A stretch of DNA of 64,000 bases, taken from contig JAUMZP010000001.1 in NCBI GenBank assembly GCA_030528025.1, positions 310,001 through 374,000 of the forward strand, in the 5' to 3' direction. Numbering within the stretch: the first letter of the stretch is position 1; the number at the start of each line of letters is the position of its first letter. The position numbers and the translations under genes are program-made. Below, piece after piece: positions 18,471 through 25,997 of the stretch. Origin of the DNA: Candidatus Saccharimonadota bacterium. GTDB taxonomy: Bacteria > Patescibacteriota > Saccharimonadia > Saccharimonadales > Saccharimonadaceae. The notes below the pieces were generated by a model. That model did no database searches and was not told the origin of the DNA. It saw only the letters and a program-made list of their open reading frames with translations.

Positions 18471-18835
18471 TCCAGCAAGAATCTCGCCTTAAGGTAACAG
18501 ACAACAGTGGTGCAAAGTCTATTCTGTGTATCCGCGTGCTGGGTGGTACTCGACGTCGCTACGCCCGGGTGGGCGATGTAATTGTCGCCAGCGTCAAAGA
18601 CGCCAGCCCGACTGGCAACGTCAAGAAGAAGTCTATCGTTAAGGCAGTGGTGGTACGCACCCGCGACCAAATCCGCCGCAAAGATGGCAGCACCATCTGC
18701 TTCGACGACAACGCTGCCGTTATTATTAACGACGACAAGACGCCCAAGGCAACTCGTGTCTTTGGCCCTGTGCCACGCGAATTGCGCGACCTTGGCTATA
18801 GCAAGATCATTAGCTTGGCACCGGAGGTACTCTAA
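18467..18835 (+). CDS. rplN: 50S ribosomal protein uL14
   Basis: Conserved large-subunit protein at the subunit interface, 122 aa. [19 protein letters not shown], the [13 protein letters not shown] strand and [17 protein letters not shown] are diagnostic. It starts at an ATGA overlap with rpsQ and overlaps rplX by one base. Confidence 0.97.
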   Translation: MIQQESRLKVTDNSGAKSILCIRVLGGTRRRYARVGDVIVASVKDASPTGNVKKKSIVKAVVVRTRDQIRRKDGSTICFDDNAAVIINDDKTPKATRVFGPVPRELRDLGYSKIISLAPEVL

Positions 18836-19158
18836 TGGCACAGCGCATCAAAAAAGACGATATCGTCAAGATCATCAGTGGTGACGACAAAGGCGCAACG
18901 GGTAAGGTGCTGGCCGTTAACCCCGCTCAGCAGACTGCATTGATCGAGGGTGTGGGGCTGCGACACCGCCATGTTAAGCCAAGCCAGCTTAATCCACGTG
19001 GTGGCACCAAGGAGATTCATGTGCCGGTGCCACTGAGTAAGCTCGCTCTCGTTGTTGATGAAGCAGCTGGCACGACGAGCCGCATTGGCTATACTATTAA
19101 TGCTGAGGGCGCTAAGGTACGCGTTGCTCGGCAACTGAACAATAAGGAGGTCAACTAA
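18835..19158 (+). CDS. rplX: 50S ribosomal protein uL24
   Basis: Assembly-initiating KOW-domain protein of the large subunit, 107 aa. IKKDDIVKIISGDDKGATGK is the KOW motif; RHRHVKPSQLNPRGGTKEI and IHVPVPLSKLALV complete the family pattern. Its length is typical. It overlaps neighbours by one base on each side. Confidence 0.96.
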   Translation: MAQRIKKDDIVKIISGDDKGATGKVLAVNPAQQTALIEGVGLRHRHVKPSQLNPRGGTKEIHVPVPLSKLALVVDEAAGTTSRIGYTINAEGAKVRVARQLNNKEVN

Positions 19159-19739
19159 TGGCGAAGGCAACTGCATCCGCCGCTCCGACTCCTCGCTTGA
19201 AAGCCTTGTATCTGGATCAATACCGCAAGGAACTCCAGGCCGAATTAGCCTTGAGTAATGTGCACCAAGTGCCCAAGCTCGAGAAGATTGTGGTCAGCGC
19301 AGGAATCGGTAAGCACAAAGAAGACAAGCGCTACCACCAACTGGTACGCAATACCATTACTAAGATCACTGGTCAAGCGCCAGTTGATCGTTTGGCCAAG
19401 AAGTCGATCGCTGGCTTTAAGATCCGTGCTGGCATGGGTGCGCCGATTGGCGTAAGTGTGACGCTGCGCGGCGCTCGGATGTACGAATTCCTCGACCGGC
19501 TAGTTAATGTTAGCCTGCCACGGGTGCGCGACTTCCACGGCGTGGGGAGCAAGTTCGACAAGGGTGGCAACTACAACCTTGGCATTACCGACCAGAGTAT
19601 TTTCCCCGAGCTCACCTTTGAGGAGACGCAGATCGTTCATGGCCTCCAGGTGACGATTGCCATCGAGCAGGGTAGCCCAGCGGCAAGCCGGGCACTGCTG
19701 GAGAAGTTTGGTCTGCCGTTTGAGAAGGAGGGGAAATAG
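19158..19739 (+). CDS. rplE: 50S ribosomal protein uL5
   Basis: Large-subunit central protuberance protein binding 5S rRNA, 193 aa. KLEKIVVSAGIGKHKEDKR, FKIRAGMGAPIGVSVTLRG, and the C-terminal GNYNLGITDQSIFPEL stretch match the family. It starts within AATAAGGAGGTCAACTAATG, giving a strong ribosome site. Confidence 0.97.
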   Translation: MAKATASAAPTPRLKALYLDQYRKELQAELALSNVHQVPKLEKIVVSAGIGKHKEDKRYHQLVRNTITKITGQAPVDRLAKKSIAGFKIRAGMGAPIGVSVTLRGARMYEFLDRLVNVSLPRVRDFHGVGSKFDKGGNYNLGITDQSIFPELTFEETQIVHGLQVTIAIEQGSPAASRALLEKFGLPFEKEGK

Positions 19740-19742
19740 CGT

Positions 19743-20012
19743 ATGGCTAAGAAATCAATGATCGCACGCGATCGCAAACGCCAAAAGATGATCGAGAAAT
19801 TCGCTGCCAAGCGCGCTGAGCTCAAGGCGGCGGGAGACCTCGATGGCCTGCAGAAACTGCCGCGCAACTCGAGCCCAACCCGCTGGAAGAACCGCGACAC
19901 CCTCAGTGGCCGGCCACGTGGTTATATGCGCCGCTTTGGCCTGAGCCGCATTAACTTCCGCGAGAAGGCATCGAAGGGCGAAATCCCAGGCATTACAAAG
20001 AGCAGTTGGTAA
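19743..20012 (+). CDS. rpsN: 30S ribosomal protein uS14 (zinc-free long form)
   Basis: Small-subunit head protein, 89 aa. [20 protein letters not shown] at the start and [20 protein letters not shown] with [10 protein letters not shown] at the end are diagnostic. There is no CxxC pair, so this is the longer zinc-independent type. It is positioned normally between L5 and S8. Confidence 0.97.
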   Translation: MAKKSMIARDRKRQKMIEKFAAKRAELKAAGDLDGLQKLPRNSSPTRWKNRDTLSGRPRGYMRRFGLSRINFREKASKGEIPGITKSSW

Positions 20013-20030
20013 CGGAAAGGAGATAGAGTT

Positions 20031-20432
20031 ATGAGTTTACAATCAACTGACCCAATCGCGGATCTCCTCACCCGAATCCGCAACGCTGCGATGGTTGGCA
20101 AGACAGAAGTCCGTGTGCCTACCAGCAAGCTCAAGCAAGTTGTGGCCGAGCAATTGGTCAAGAATCACTACCTAGCAGATGCTACCGTCGAGGCTGGTAA
20201 GCCACGCGGTACATTGGTTGTCACTATCAACCACACTGGCGAGAGCCCAGCTTTTACCGAGCTAGCCCGGGTGTCTAAGCCAGGCCGCCGCGTGTACGTG
20301 GCTGCCGCCGACATTCCTAAGGTCAAGCAAGGCCGCGGCATCGTCCTCGTCAGCACCAGCAAGGGTGTCATGACTGGTGGCGAAGCAGCCAAGCACAAGC
20401 TTGGTGGCGAAGTGCTGATGAAGATCTACTAA
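20031..20432 (+). CDS. rpsH: 30S ribosomal protein uS8
   Basis: Primary 16S-binding protein of the platform, 133 aa. DPIADLLTRIRNAAMVGK at the N-terminus and KPGRRVYVAAADIPKVKQGR with GIVLVSTSKGVMT at the C-terminus match the family. GAAAGGAGA precedes the ATG. A hairpin terminator follows, so the ribosomal operon is split after this gene. Confidence 0.97.
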   Translation: MSLQSTDPIADLLTRIRNAAMVGKTEVRVPTSKLKQVVAEQLVKNHYLADATVEAGKPRGTLVVTINHTGESPAFTELARVSKPGRRVYVAAADIPKVKQGRGIVLVSTSKGVMTGGEAAKHKLGGEVLMKIY

Positions 20433-20459
20433 TCCGTGCATTGCCAACAAAATAAAAGC

Positions 20460-20487
20460 GCTCAGGAGAAAATCCTGGGCACTTTTT
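20460..20487 (+). terminator. Rho-independent terminator after rpsH
   Basis: GCTCAGGA (20460-20467) pairs with TCCTGGGC (20473-20480), including one G-T pair, and is followed by a T-run. It ends the first ribosomal protein operon. Confidence 0.85.
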
Positions 20488-20529
20488 GTGATAGCAGCAA
20501 GCGGCATTATCGCGGTGGTATGTACTATG

Positions 20530-20707
20530 AACCTCAAAAACCTTGCTCATTACTCACGGGTCATCTCTTCATACTCTCTTCTCAGAAACGCTAGTAGGGT
20601 TGATATTTCTCAAATATCGACCTATTAACGCCAGGGCTGAGAATCAATCGTCGTGATAGATTCTCGCGCTCCAATAGGTGAAGTGTCAGAAGAGAGGCTT
20701 TGAGGTT
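20530..20707. ncRNA. Structured RNA candidate, copy 2
   Basis: Outer stems AACCTCAAA (20530-20538 with 20699-20707) and CTCTCTTCT (20574-20582 with 20688-20696) enclose hairpin A. That hairpin is 20598-20608 with 20612-20622, 11 bp including one wobble and a 3-nt loop, identical in dimensions to copy 1. Hairpin B is 20639-20645 with 20659-20665. The unpaired words ACGCCAGGGCTGA and CGCTCCA are shared with copy 1, as is a GGTGAA/GGATGAA-like tail. Almost all stem sequences differ from copy 1 yet remain paired, which supports RNA structure. The strand is assumed. Confidence 0.6.
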
Positions 20708-20881
20708 TATAGTATCTAACGCAGATAGTCCAAGTTTAATAAGGAGGGTGAGTACTAGAACCTCTGAAACGATCATGAATCATAGCTTATCCTCACGGCG
20801 TGGTTTTGAGCTTCGCGTATATCAACTGGACGATTAGATGTTTTTTTTTGCTATGCTTCTCGTAAGGAGAAGGATAGAATT
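20708..20881 (+). other. Spacer after RNA copy 2 with one doubtful tiny ORF
   Basis: AAGGAGG near 20742 is directly followed by a GTG frame of 29 codons ending TAG just before a run of nine T. Spacing between the ribosome site and the GTG is near zero, so I do not call a gene. The rest shows nothing I recognise. The leader of the following gene begins near 20850. Confidence 0.25.
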
Positions 20882-21169
20882 ATGGAACGATGCGTAACAA
20901 CAGAACAACACACGCAAACTGATACAGCTGGCGATTTTGATTCGCAAGCTCTATGCGAGGAGGCTGGTAAGAGCATTAATGAGCGACATGAAAAGATAGA
21001 CACTGTTGTTCACCAGCTATTTGTTGACTACCCAGTGGTAGAAACAGCTGGCTTGGATGATCGCGAGGTTGTCAAGCGATATGATGTTGATGAAGAGATT
21101 GCAAGTCGTGCATTAAAGAAGGCGATAAGGAGAGAGCAGTCTCACTTTGGCCGCCATCTTGACTACTAG
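20882..21169 (+). CDS. Small acidic hypothetical protein
   Basis: A 95-residue soluble protein with no recognised domain. It is predicted largely helical, with charged segments such as EEAGKSINERHEKIDTVVHQ and a C-terminal DEEIASRALKKAIRREQS. AAGGAGAAGG lies about 10 nt before the ATG. It lies inside the 2.4 kb interruption between S8 and L6, downstream of RNA copy 2. Small size and unusual location make function unknown. Confidence 0.55.
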   Translation: MERCVTTEQHTQTDTAGDFDSQALCEEAGKSINERHEKIDTVVHQLFVDYPVVETAGLDDREVVKRYDVDEEIASRALKKAIRREQSHFGRHLDY

Positions 21170-21354
21170 TATAGTAAGAGTATCCCGAATTCCGTAGTAT
21201 ATAGAATGGTAGTAGGGAAAAAGCCGGAGCATGTACACAGGAATACTATAAGCTTTGGTATCTTAGCCTTGCTTTTTTATCAAAAATACCGCATACTAAT
21301 GCGCAAGTACTCAGAACAAAAGTAAAAACGAAGCGAAGTATCTTATAGAACACC

Positions 21355-22293
21355 ATGCCATTATACGAAGTATCACCAGTATCACCCTGCGAAGTAACAC
21401 CATATGAAGACCAGTTGACCAATGCTTTGTGGTATCGTGCAAGCCAGCGGGCTGTGGAGCTGCTGAATATGCATGATCTGCAGCGCGCCGACCTTAGGTG
21501 GCCGACGCCGCTTGCGACGTTGCCGATTGCTCTACCGCTACGGAGCCGAATGCACTATGATGATGCAATTGACCCAGTAGCGCATGTGCCAATTGCTCAG
21601 ATGAGCTATGAAGAGTTGGTGGGCTACTGCGCGCCAGATAAGATTGGGATAGTGATGGCGCGTGGTGCTGCTTTACTGCCTGAGCTCGTGCCTCAGGCTC
21701 AGCATGATGTGATGCGACAGCGCCTCTTTGAGACAATGGCGCAGTCGAGCTCGCCCGAGCAGTGGCAGCAGGCTGATATGCGCAACCGCCAGCAGTACGA
21801 GACTGGCCAACCACTGATCGAGCAGGGCGATATGATCCACGCCATGCAGCCAGCCCACGTGGCTGAGGCATTGGTGCTTGGCTTGCGCTGTAGCGAGGTT
21901 ACTCACCGGCAGGGGCTTGACCCGGTTTTTCCGCTGACGGTGAGTTTCTTCGCTGCACGTCATACGGTGCAGCCTGGGAGTGATATACCACTACCCCGCA
22001 ATGACCCCTATGGCCTCGTCAATCTCATTTTGGCCCAGCCAGAGCCTGGTCAGGTGCACCTGTCGCGTGAGCATACTCAGCAGTACCAGAGCTTCGTAAG
22101 TATGGCGACAACAGGGGTCAAGAGTATTGTGATTCGCGATCGAAGCGCAGACTGGACGGAGGGGGAAGTTGCCGATGCAATCGAGCATATGCGGCATATT
22201 ATCCCCCAGAGTGGCCGCTACATCCCGTTCTACCGACAGTCGACGGGCCAGCTCCTCTTGACGCCTGAGCAGTTTGATGCTGCTCGGGGGTAG
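21355..22293 (+). CDS. Hypothetical protein within the ribosomal cluster interruption
   Basis: A soluble 312-aa protein; I recognise no family. The sequence is rich in Gln, Ala, Pro and Arg with helices such as YEELVGYCAPDKIGIVMARG and QHDVMRQRLFETMAQSS. The C-terminus ends in SGRYIPFYRQSTGQLLLTPE. It has no signal peptide or membrane segment. The ribosome site before the ATG is weak. Its composition is similar to the flanking genes, so I see no strong sign of recent transfer despite its place between ribosomal genes. Confidence 0.6.
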   Translation: MPLYEVSPVSPCEVTPYEDQLTNALWYRASQRAVELLNMHDLQRADLRWPTPLATLPIALPLRSRMHYDDAIDPVAHVPIAQMSYEELVGYCAPDKIGIVMARGAALLPELVPQAQHDVMRQRLFETMAQSSSPEQWQQADMRNRQQYETGQPLIEQGDMIHAMQPAHVAEALVLGLRCSEVTHRQGLDPVFPLTVSFFAARHTVQPGSDIPLPRNDPYGLVNLILAQPEPGQVHLSREHTQQYQSFVSMATTGVKSIVIRDRSADWTEGEVADAIEHMRHIIPQSGRYIPFYRQSTGQLLLTPEQFDAARG

Positions 22294-22340
22294 GTGTATA
22301 CTATAAAGAAGAGAGCTAATATGCAGCAAGGAGGTTGCTT

Positions 22341-22388
22341 ATGACAACGCGGATGACATATTCTCGCGACGGGGGAGCGTTATGCTGA
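22341..22388 (+). CDS. Fifteen-codon ORF overlapping the next start
   Basis: AAGGAGG (22328-22334) is followed 6 nt later by ATG and 14 more codons (MTTRMTYSRDGGALC). Its TGA at 22386-22388 overlaps the ATG at 22382 of the following membrane protein in another frame. The ribosome site is the best in this stretch. It may be a leader peptide whose translation delivers ribosomes to the next start. Confidence 0.4.
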   Translation: MTTRMTYSRDGGALC

Positions 22389-22555
22389 CATTCTTTGCCT
22401 GTAGTGACAAAATAATCGGCTGGCTCGACTGCCAGTGGCAGCCAGGGAGCCCACTGTGGGCGCTTGCTGGACTGGTGGGATTGATGGTGGTTGGCGCGAT
22501 TATTGCGGTGGCAGTGGTGGTGCATGTCCGCCGTCGGAGCAGCGCGCAGCAATAA
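22382..22555 (+). CDS. Small single-pass membrane protein
   Basis: A 57-aa ORF: a short N-terminal region with Cys, Trp and Asp residues, one long hydrophobic helix (about residues 25-48, LWALAGLVGLMVVGAIIAVA followed by VVVHV), and a positively charged tail VRRRSSAQQ. This predicts an N-out/C-in single-span protein. GGGGGAG lies 5 nt before the ATG. Start overlap with a 15-codon ORF suggests translational coupling. Function is unknown. It is the last gene before the L6 operon promoter. Confidence 0.6.
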   Translation: MLTFFACSDKIIGWLDCQWQPGSPLWALAGLVGLMVVGAIIAVAVVVHVRRRSSAQQ

Positions 22556-22668
22556 TCCTGCAGTAGTACCTATATAGCACCGTCTAGCTTGGTCGGTATT
22601 GGTCGCAAGCTTCGATGTAGTTTCCTATCCGGACTATACTACAGTTCTGCCACTCGTGTCTTCCACCC

Positions 22669-22698
22669 TTGCGTTCTCTCCGTCATCTGTGGTACAAT
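22669..22698 (+). promoter_or_regulatory. Promoter of the L6-L18-S5-L15 operon
   Basis: TTGCGT (22669-22674), 18 bp, TACAAT (22693-22698). The leader to rplF is about 110 nt and contains the palindrome GCTGCTAGCAGC, which could form a regulatory hairpin. Confidence 0.6.
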
Positions 22699-22815
22699 TA
22701 GTAAGATATTAACTTTGCGAGTGAAACGGGAGTTTTGCGTTCTGGTTGTTCGTTGTGGAGAGCTGCTAGCAGCACGAGACAAACATTTTGCTGGCTACTA
22801 ATCGAAAGGTAAGCA

Positions 22816-23358
22816 ATGAGTCTGAGTCGAATCGGAAAACTGCCGGTGGCGATTCCATCGGGTGTGACAATCACGGTTGACTCTGGTGATGTGGTCGTCA
22901 AGGGCCCCAAAGGTGAACTCTCGCAGTTCATTACGCCAGCGGTTGAGGTGAAGGTCGAGGACGGACAGGTGACGGTTCATCCAAAGGATGAGTCTAAGGC
23001 TGCTCGGGCCCAGCATGGGCTGATGCGCGCCCTCATCAACAACATGGTGATTGGCGTGACCCAGGGGTACGAGAAGCGCCTCGAGGTCAAAGGTGTGGGC
23101 TTTCGGGTTTCGTCGAGCAATAACGAGCTGACGATGAGCCTGGGCTTTAGCCACGAAGTCCACTACAAAGCCCCAGAGGGGGTTAGTGTAACGAACGAGC
23201 GAATGGTGATCGTCGTGACAGGTATTGACAAGCAAAAGGTCGGCCAAGTCGCCGCCGAGATCCGCGCTCTCAAGAAGCCAGAGCCATACAAGGGCAAGGG
23301 CATTATGTACGTTGGTGAGCAAATTTTGCGCAAAGCAGGGAAGGCAGGTAAGAAATAA
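22816..23358 (+). CDS. rplF: 50S ribosomal protein uL6
   Basis: Large-subunit protein near the sarcin-ricin loop, 180 aa. MSLSRIGKLPVAIPSGVTIT, the internal VTQGYEKRLEVKGVGFRV, and the C-terminal IRALKKPEPYKGKGI signature are all present. GAAAGG precedes the ATG. It opens the second ribosomal operon with its own promoter. Confidence 0.97.
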   Translation: MSLSRIGKLPVAIPSGVTITVDSGDVVVKGPKGELSQFITPAVEVKVEDGQVTVHPKDESKAARAQHGLMRALINNMVIGVTQGYEKRLEVKGVGFRVSSSNNELTMSLGFSHEVHYKAPEGVSVTNERMVIVVTGIDKQKVGQVAAEIRALKKPEPYKGKGIMYVGEQILRKAGKAGKK

Positions 23359-23714
23359 TGGCACACGCATTAGCAAAAAAACTCCTGAATCGTGACCTGC
23401 GTAAGCGCCGCGTCCGGGCTCGCGTACACGGCACGGCTCAGCGCCCACGCTTGAGCGTGACGATTAGCAACCTGCACGTAAGCGCGCAGCTTATTGATGA
23501 TGATACTCACGCAACATTGGCTGCTGCCACTACTGTTGGTACCAAAGCAACTGGTACCATGACAGAGAAGGCCGCCAAGGTGGGCACGGATATCGCCAAG
23601 AAAGCCAAGAAAGCAAAGATAAGTGCAGTCGTCTTCGATCGCAATGGTCGCCAGTACGCTGGCCGCTTGAGCGCCCTGGCAGATGCTGCTCGCAAGGAAG
23701 GATTGGAGTTTTAG
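23358..23714 (+). CDS. rplR: 50S ribosomal protein uL18
   Basis: 5S rRNA-binding large-subunit protein, 118 aa. RKRRVRARVHGTAQRPRLSV at the N-terminus and FDRNGRQYAGRLSALADAAR at the C-terminus are diagnostic. The start overlaps the rplF stop by one base. A short Lys-rich insert-like stretch (GTDIAKKAKKAKISAV) is within normal variation. Confidence 0.97.
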   Translation: MAHALAKKLLNRDLRKRRVRARVHGTAQRPRLSVTISNLHVSAQLIDDDTHATLAAATTVGTKATGTMTEKAAKVGTDIAKKAKKAKISAVVFDRNGRQYAGRLSALADAARKEGLEF

Positions 23715-23715
23715 T

Positions 23716-24303
23716 ATGGCAGACAGACCTGCAAATACTACACCTCGTCCAAACGACTGGCGCAACCAGCGTGGTCGGGGCCGAGGTGGTCGCCGCGATG
23801 ACCGGCGCAACCAGCGTGATGACACGCCAAAGGAATTTGAAGAAGTTGTTGTCAACATCGACCGCGTGGCGCGCGTCGTTAAGGGTGGCCGCCGCTTCCG
23901 CTTTAAGGCGCTTGTGGTGGTGGGTAACCGCAAGAACAAGGTTGGTGTTGGTGTGGCGAAGGGTGCCGATGTGCAGACTGCCATTGCCAAGGCAACCTCA
24001 GTAGCCAAGAAGCATCTCGTTGTTATTCCGGTGGTGAATGAGACTATCCCACACGAGATGGAAGTTAAGCTCAGTGGTGCACGTGTACTCATCAAGCCAG
24101 CTGCGCCTGGTACGGGTATCATTGCTGGTGGTGTGGTGCGCGCCGTCATTGGCGTGACGGGCATTCGCAACCTGCTTTCGAAGAGCCTGGGCAGTACCAA
24201 TAAGGTGAACATCGCCTATGCCACAGTAGAAGCTCTGCGCAGCATGGTGCCGCGTGAGCAGTGGGTTGGTGCCAAGAAGCAATCTGCAAGGGAGGGCAAG
24301 TAG
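23716..24303 (+). CDS. rpsE: 30S ribosomal protein uS5 with RG-rich N-terminal extension
   Basis: Small-subunit fidelity and mRNA-helicase region protein, 195 aa. The N-terminal 35 residues are disordered and Arg/Gly-rich (GRGRGGRRDDRRNQRDD), longer than in most bacteria. The core shows VVNIDRVARVVKGGRRFRFK, AVIGVTGIRNLLSKSLGS and NIAYATVEALRSM. The ATG two bases after the rplR stop is chosen over a TTG further upstream because of this N-terminus. No rpmD (L30) follows. Confidence 0.96.
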   Translation: MADRPANTTPRPNDWRNQRGRGRGGRRDDRRNQRDDTPKEFEEVVVNIDRVARVVKGGRRFRFKALVVVGNRKNKVGVGVAKGADVQTAIAKATSVAKKHLVVIPVVNETIPHEMEVKLSGARVLIKPAAPGTGIIAGGVVRAVIGVTGIRNLLSKSLGSTNKVNIAYATVEALRSMVPREQWVGAKKQSAREGK

Positions 24304-24783
24304 ATGAAATACAACGAACTCCACATCGCAGCCAATAAAGATCGCAAGCGCGTTGGCCGCGGTATTGCCGCTGGCGGTGGTAAGACAGCTGGCCGAGGTA
24401 CTAAGGGGCAGAACGCCCGTACCGGTAAGAAGCTGCGCCCGATGTTCCAAGGTGGGCAGAATGGTATTGCAACAGCAGTGCCAAAGGCACGTGGCTTCAA
24501 GAGCCTGCGCACTCCTGCTCAGGTGGTGTATAGCGACCATCTCAATGACCTATCGGGCACCGTTGATAACTTCGCACTGTATGAGGCTGGGCTGATTGCG
24601 ACGCCATTTCACAGTGTTAAGGTGATCACTCGTGGTGAATTGACTGCCAAGCTCGTGCTCCAGACGCAAGGTGCGTCGAAGAGTGTGGTAGCTGCGCTTG
24701 AGGCAGCTGGTGGCTCATTTGAAAAAACCACCACACCGCGCCAAACCTCACGCAAACAAGCCGAGGCAGAGGACGCCGCGTAA
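24304..24783 (+). CDS. rplO: 50S ribosomal protein uL15
   Basis: Large-subunit protein, 159 aa. The N-terminal RKRVGRGIAAGGGKTAGRGT with KGQNARTGKK and MFQGGQNGI-type loop is diagnostic. It starts immediately after the S5 stop, where L30 would lie in most bacteria. A terminator follows; secY, the usual next gene, is not adjacent. Confidence 0.96.
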   Translation: MKYNELHIAANKDRKRVGRGIAAGGGKTAGRGTKGQNARTGKKLRPMFQGGQNGIATAVPKARGFKSLRTPAQVVYSDHLNDLSGTVDNFALYEAGLIATPFHSVKVITRGELTAKLVLQTQGASKSVVAALEAAGGSFEKTTTPRQTSRKQAEAEDAA

Positions 24784-24806
24784 GAAGCATTTTTGCCGAC
24801 ACAACG

Positions 24807-24838
24807 ACAAAGCACCTCTCGTCCAAGAGGTGCTTTGT
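24807..24838 (+). terminator. Terminator after rplO
   Basis: CAAAGCACCTCT (24808-24819) pairs perfectly with AGAGGTGCTTTG (24826-24837), loop of 6 nt, with T residues after. Confidence 0.88.
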
Positions 24839-25109
24839 TCCTGAGGAGGCGCTTTGTATAGACGAGCGCTCAAAAATTTATCTATATGCTATAGGATTTG
24901 CCAAAAAAATAACTACACGTCTCGGTGTAGCTGATCATAGCCAGGCAAGAAACATCGTGACGCATGTGCCAGTATTGTACTGGATTAGCGCAACACCAAT
25001 GATTATACTTGCCCATCCTTGTCTCCCTGTATGATGTGTTTTTGCTATAGCTATAATAGAATGCTATTACAAATGTTGTATTAAACTAGCGGTAGCCTAG
25101 TGTCATTTA
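24839..25109. other. AT-rich intergenic stretch, no gene called
   Basis: Minus strand near 25010-24880 has a 44-codon ATG ORF after AGGGAGACAAGG, but the spacing and composition are unconvincing. In an overlapping frame a hydrophobic segment appears without a usable start. Nothing else is recognised. Confidence 0.25.
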
Positions 25110-25169
25110 TTAACAAGGGTAAAATGGCCACAAGCCTTTACCGCATAAAAGAGGTTTTCCTGTTGGCAT
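25110..25169 (-). CDS. MPTGKP micropeptide B (19 aa)
   Basis: A 19-codon ORF: ATG at 25169, TAA at 25110. The product begins MPTGKP, then LLCGKGLW and a PFYPC end, giving two Cys and one Trp. AAAAAGGAG precedes the ATG by 9-10 nt. The DNA around the start (ATACTATGCCAACAGG) is nearly identical to the start of the upstream ORF at 25367, whereas the coding remainder differs. Matching ribosome site, matching first six codons and divergent ends argue for two translated relatives, but no homologue is known to me and expression is unproven. Confidence 0.45.
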   Translation of the reverse strand: MPTGKPLLCGKGLWPFYPC

Positions 25170-25301
25170 AGTATGCTTTCTCCTTTTTCGCTTTTCGTTG
25201 CAACTCGCTCTCTGAGAGATGAGTGGTTATCGCGTATATCCTCCTAGGAAGGAGTGCAGCCCGATAAAGAGGGAGCTGTACGCAAGGTACTTCATATCTT
25301 A

Positions 25302-25367
25302 CTACCAAGGCCGCTTGGGTAGATCCCACCAGCCCCAGTCGTACTGAATTGGTTTGCCTGTTGGCAT
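25302..25367 (-). CDS. MPTGKP micropeptide A (21 aa)
   Basis: A 21-codon ORF: ATG at 25367, TAG at 25302. The product begins MPTGKP and continues with IQYDWGWWDLPKRPW, with four Trp in the last eleven residues. AAAGGAGG sits 9 nt before the ATG, one of the strongest ribosome sites in the window. A TATAAA-like box lies about 25 nt further upstream. Together with the relative at 25169 it forms a tandem pair 132 bp apart. Possible roles: secreted signal, bacteriocin-like peptide, or leader peptide. Confidence 0.5.
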   Translation of the reverse strand: MPTGKPIQYDWGWWDLPKRPW

Positions 25368-25445
25368 AGTATGGTACCTCCTTTCTGTTTATAGTGTAAC
25401 AACGATTTGCTTACACTGCAAATTTCGTACAATAAACAGAGGTCG

Positions 25446-25480
25446 CAAAAAAGAACCAGCGCTATGCTGGCTCTTTTGTT
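25446..25480 (-). terminator. Terminator after the DUF5684-like gene
   Basis: On the minus strand AGAGCCAGC pairs with GCTGGTTCT and is followed by TTTTTTG. It lies downstream of the gene ending at 25496 and separates it from the micropeptide ORFs. Confidence 0.85.
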
Positions 25481-25495
25481 TGAGATGCTAGATTT

Positions 25496-25879
25496 TTAGG
25501 CTTGCGGTGGTTGCTGTGGTGGATAGTATGGTGCAGGCTGAGGTGTAACCGGCCCAAGATACTGGCTAGAGCCAAAGCCGAGCATTGGGTACATAATGAC
25601 CGGGAAGAATAGCATCAGCACACCAAAGCCGGTTGATTCGCCAAAGGACTTCGCCAGTTCGAGTGTCGACACAACAGCGACGTACAAGTTGACGAAGGGT
25701 ACAAACAGTAGCAACACCCACCACTCAGACCGACCGATGACCTGCATCAGAACGACGCTATTGTAGATAGGGATGAGGGCAGCCCAGCCTGGCTTGCCGG
25801 CCTTAGTAAACATCCGCCACAGCGAGGCAAGCACAACGGCCATCACAGCAAAGCTCAGGATGAGCATGATGATAACCAT
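25496..25879 (-). CDS. DUF5684-like small membrane protein
   Basis: A predicted membrane protein with the typical pattern: helix 1, then WRMFTKAGKPGWAALIPIYN, helix 2, WWVLLLFVPFVNLYVAVVS, ELAKSFGESTGFG, helix 3-4, and LGFGSSQY near the end. The C-terminus is Pro/Gln-rich (PAPYYPPQQPPQA). This matches small DUF5684-type proteins sometimes fused to signal peptidases. The start is uncertain: I use ATG 25879, with in-frame GTG codons at 25882 and 25888 as alternatives; the longer frame runs into the divergent promoter. A TATAAT box lies at 25943-25938. Confidence 0.75.
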   Translation of the reverse strand: MVIIMLILSFAVMAVVLASLWRMFTKAGKPGWAALIPIYNSVVLMQVIGRSEWWVLLLFVPFVNLYVAVVSTLELAKSFGESTGFGVLMLFFPVIMYPMLGFGSSQYLGPVTPQPAPYYPPQQPPQA

Positions 25880-25997
25880 CACCCACACTAGTGGGTCGAG
25901 GGGGCTGCTAGCCGCCGTCGTGTACGAGGGGGGTTGTATTATAGCAGATGGGGTGAGGTGTGGCAAATGGTAGATAAATGCGCTATACTGGCATAAT

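Noticed and set aside
20673-20679. Pairing of ACCTATT with AATAGGT as a conserved third stem of the RNA candidate
   Set aside because: It pairs perfectly in copy 2 but has no counterpart in copy 1, so it may be coincidental and is not used in the proposed model.
25138-25329. 63-codon minus-strand ORF across both micropeptide loci
   Set aside because: It has no ribosome site and is an out-of-frame shadow of the MPTGKP ORFs, whose starts are better supported.
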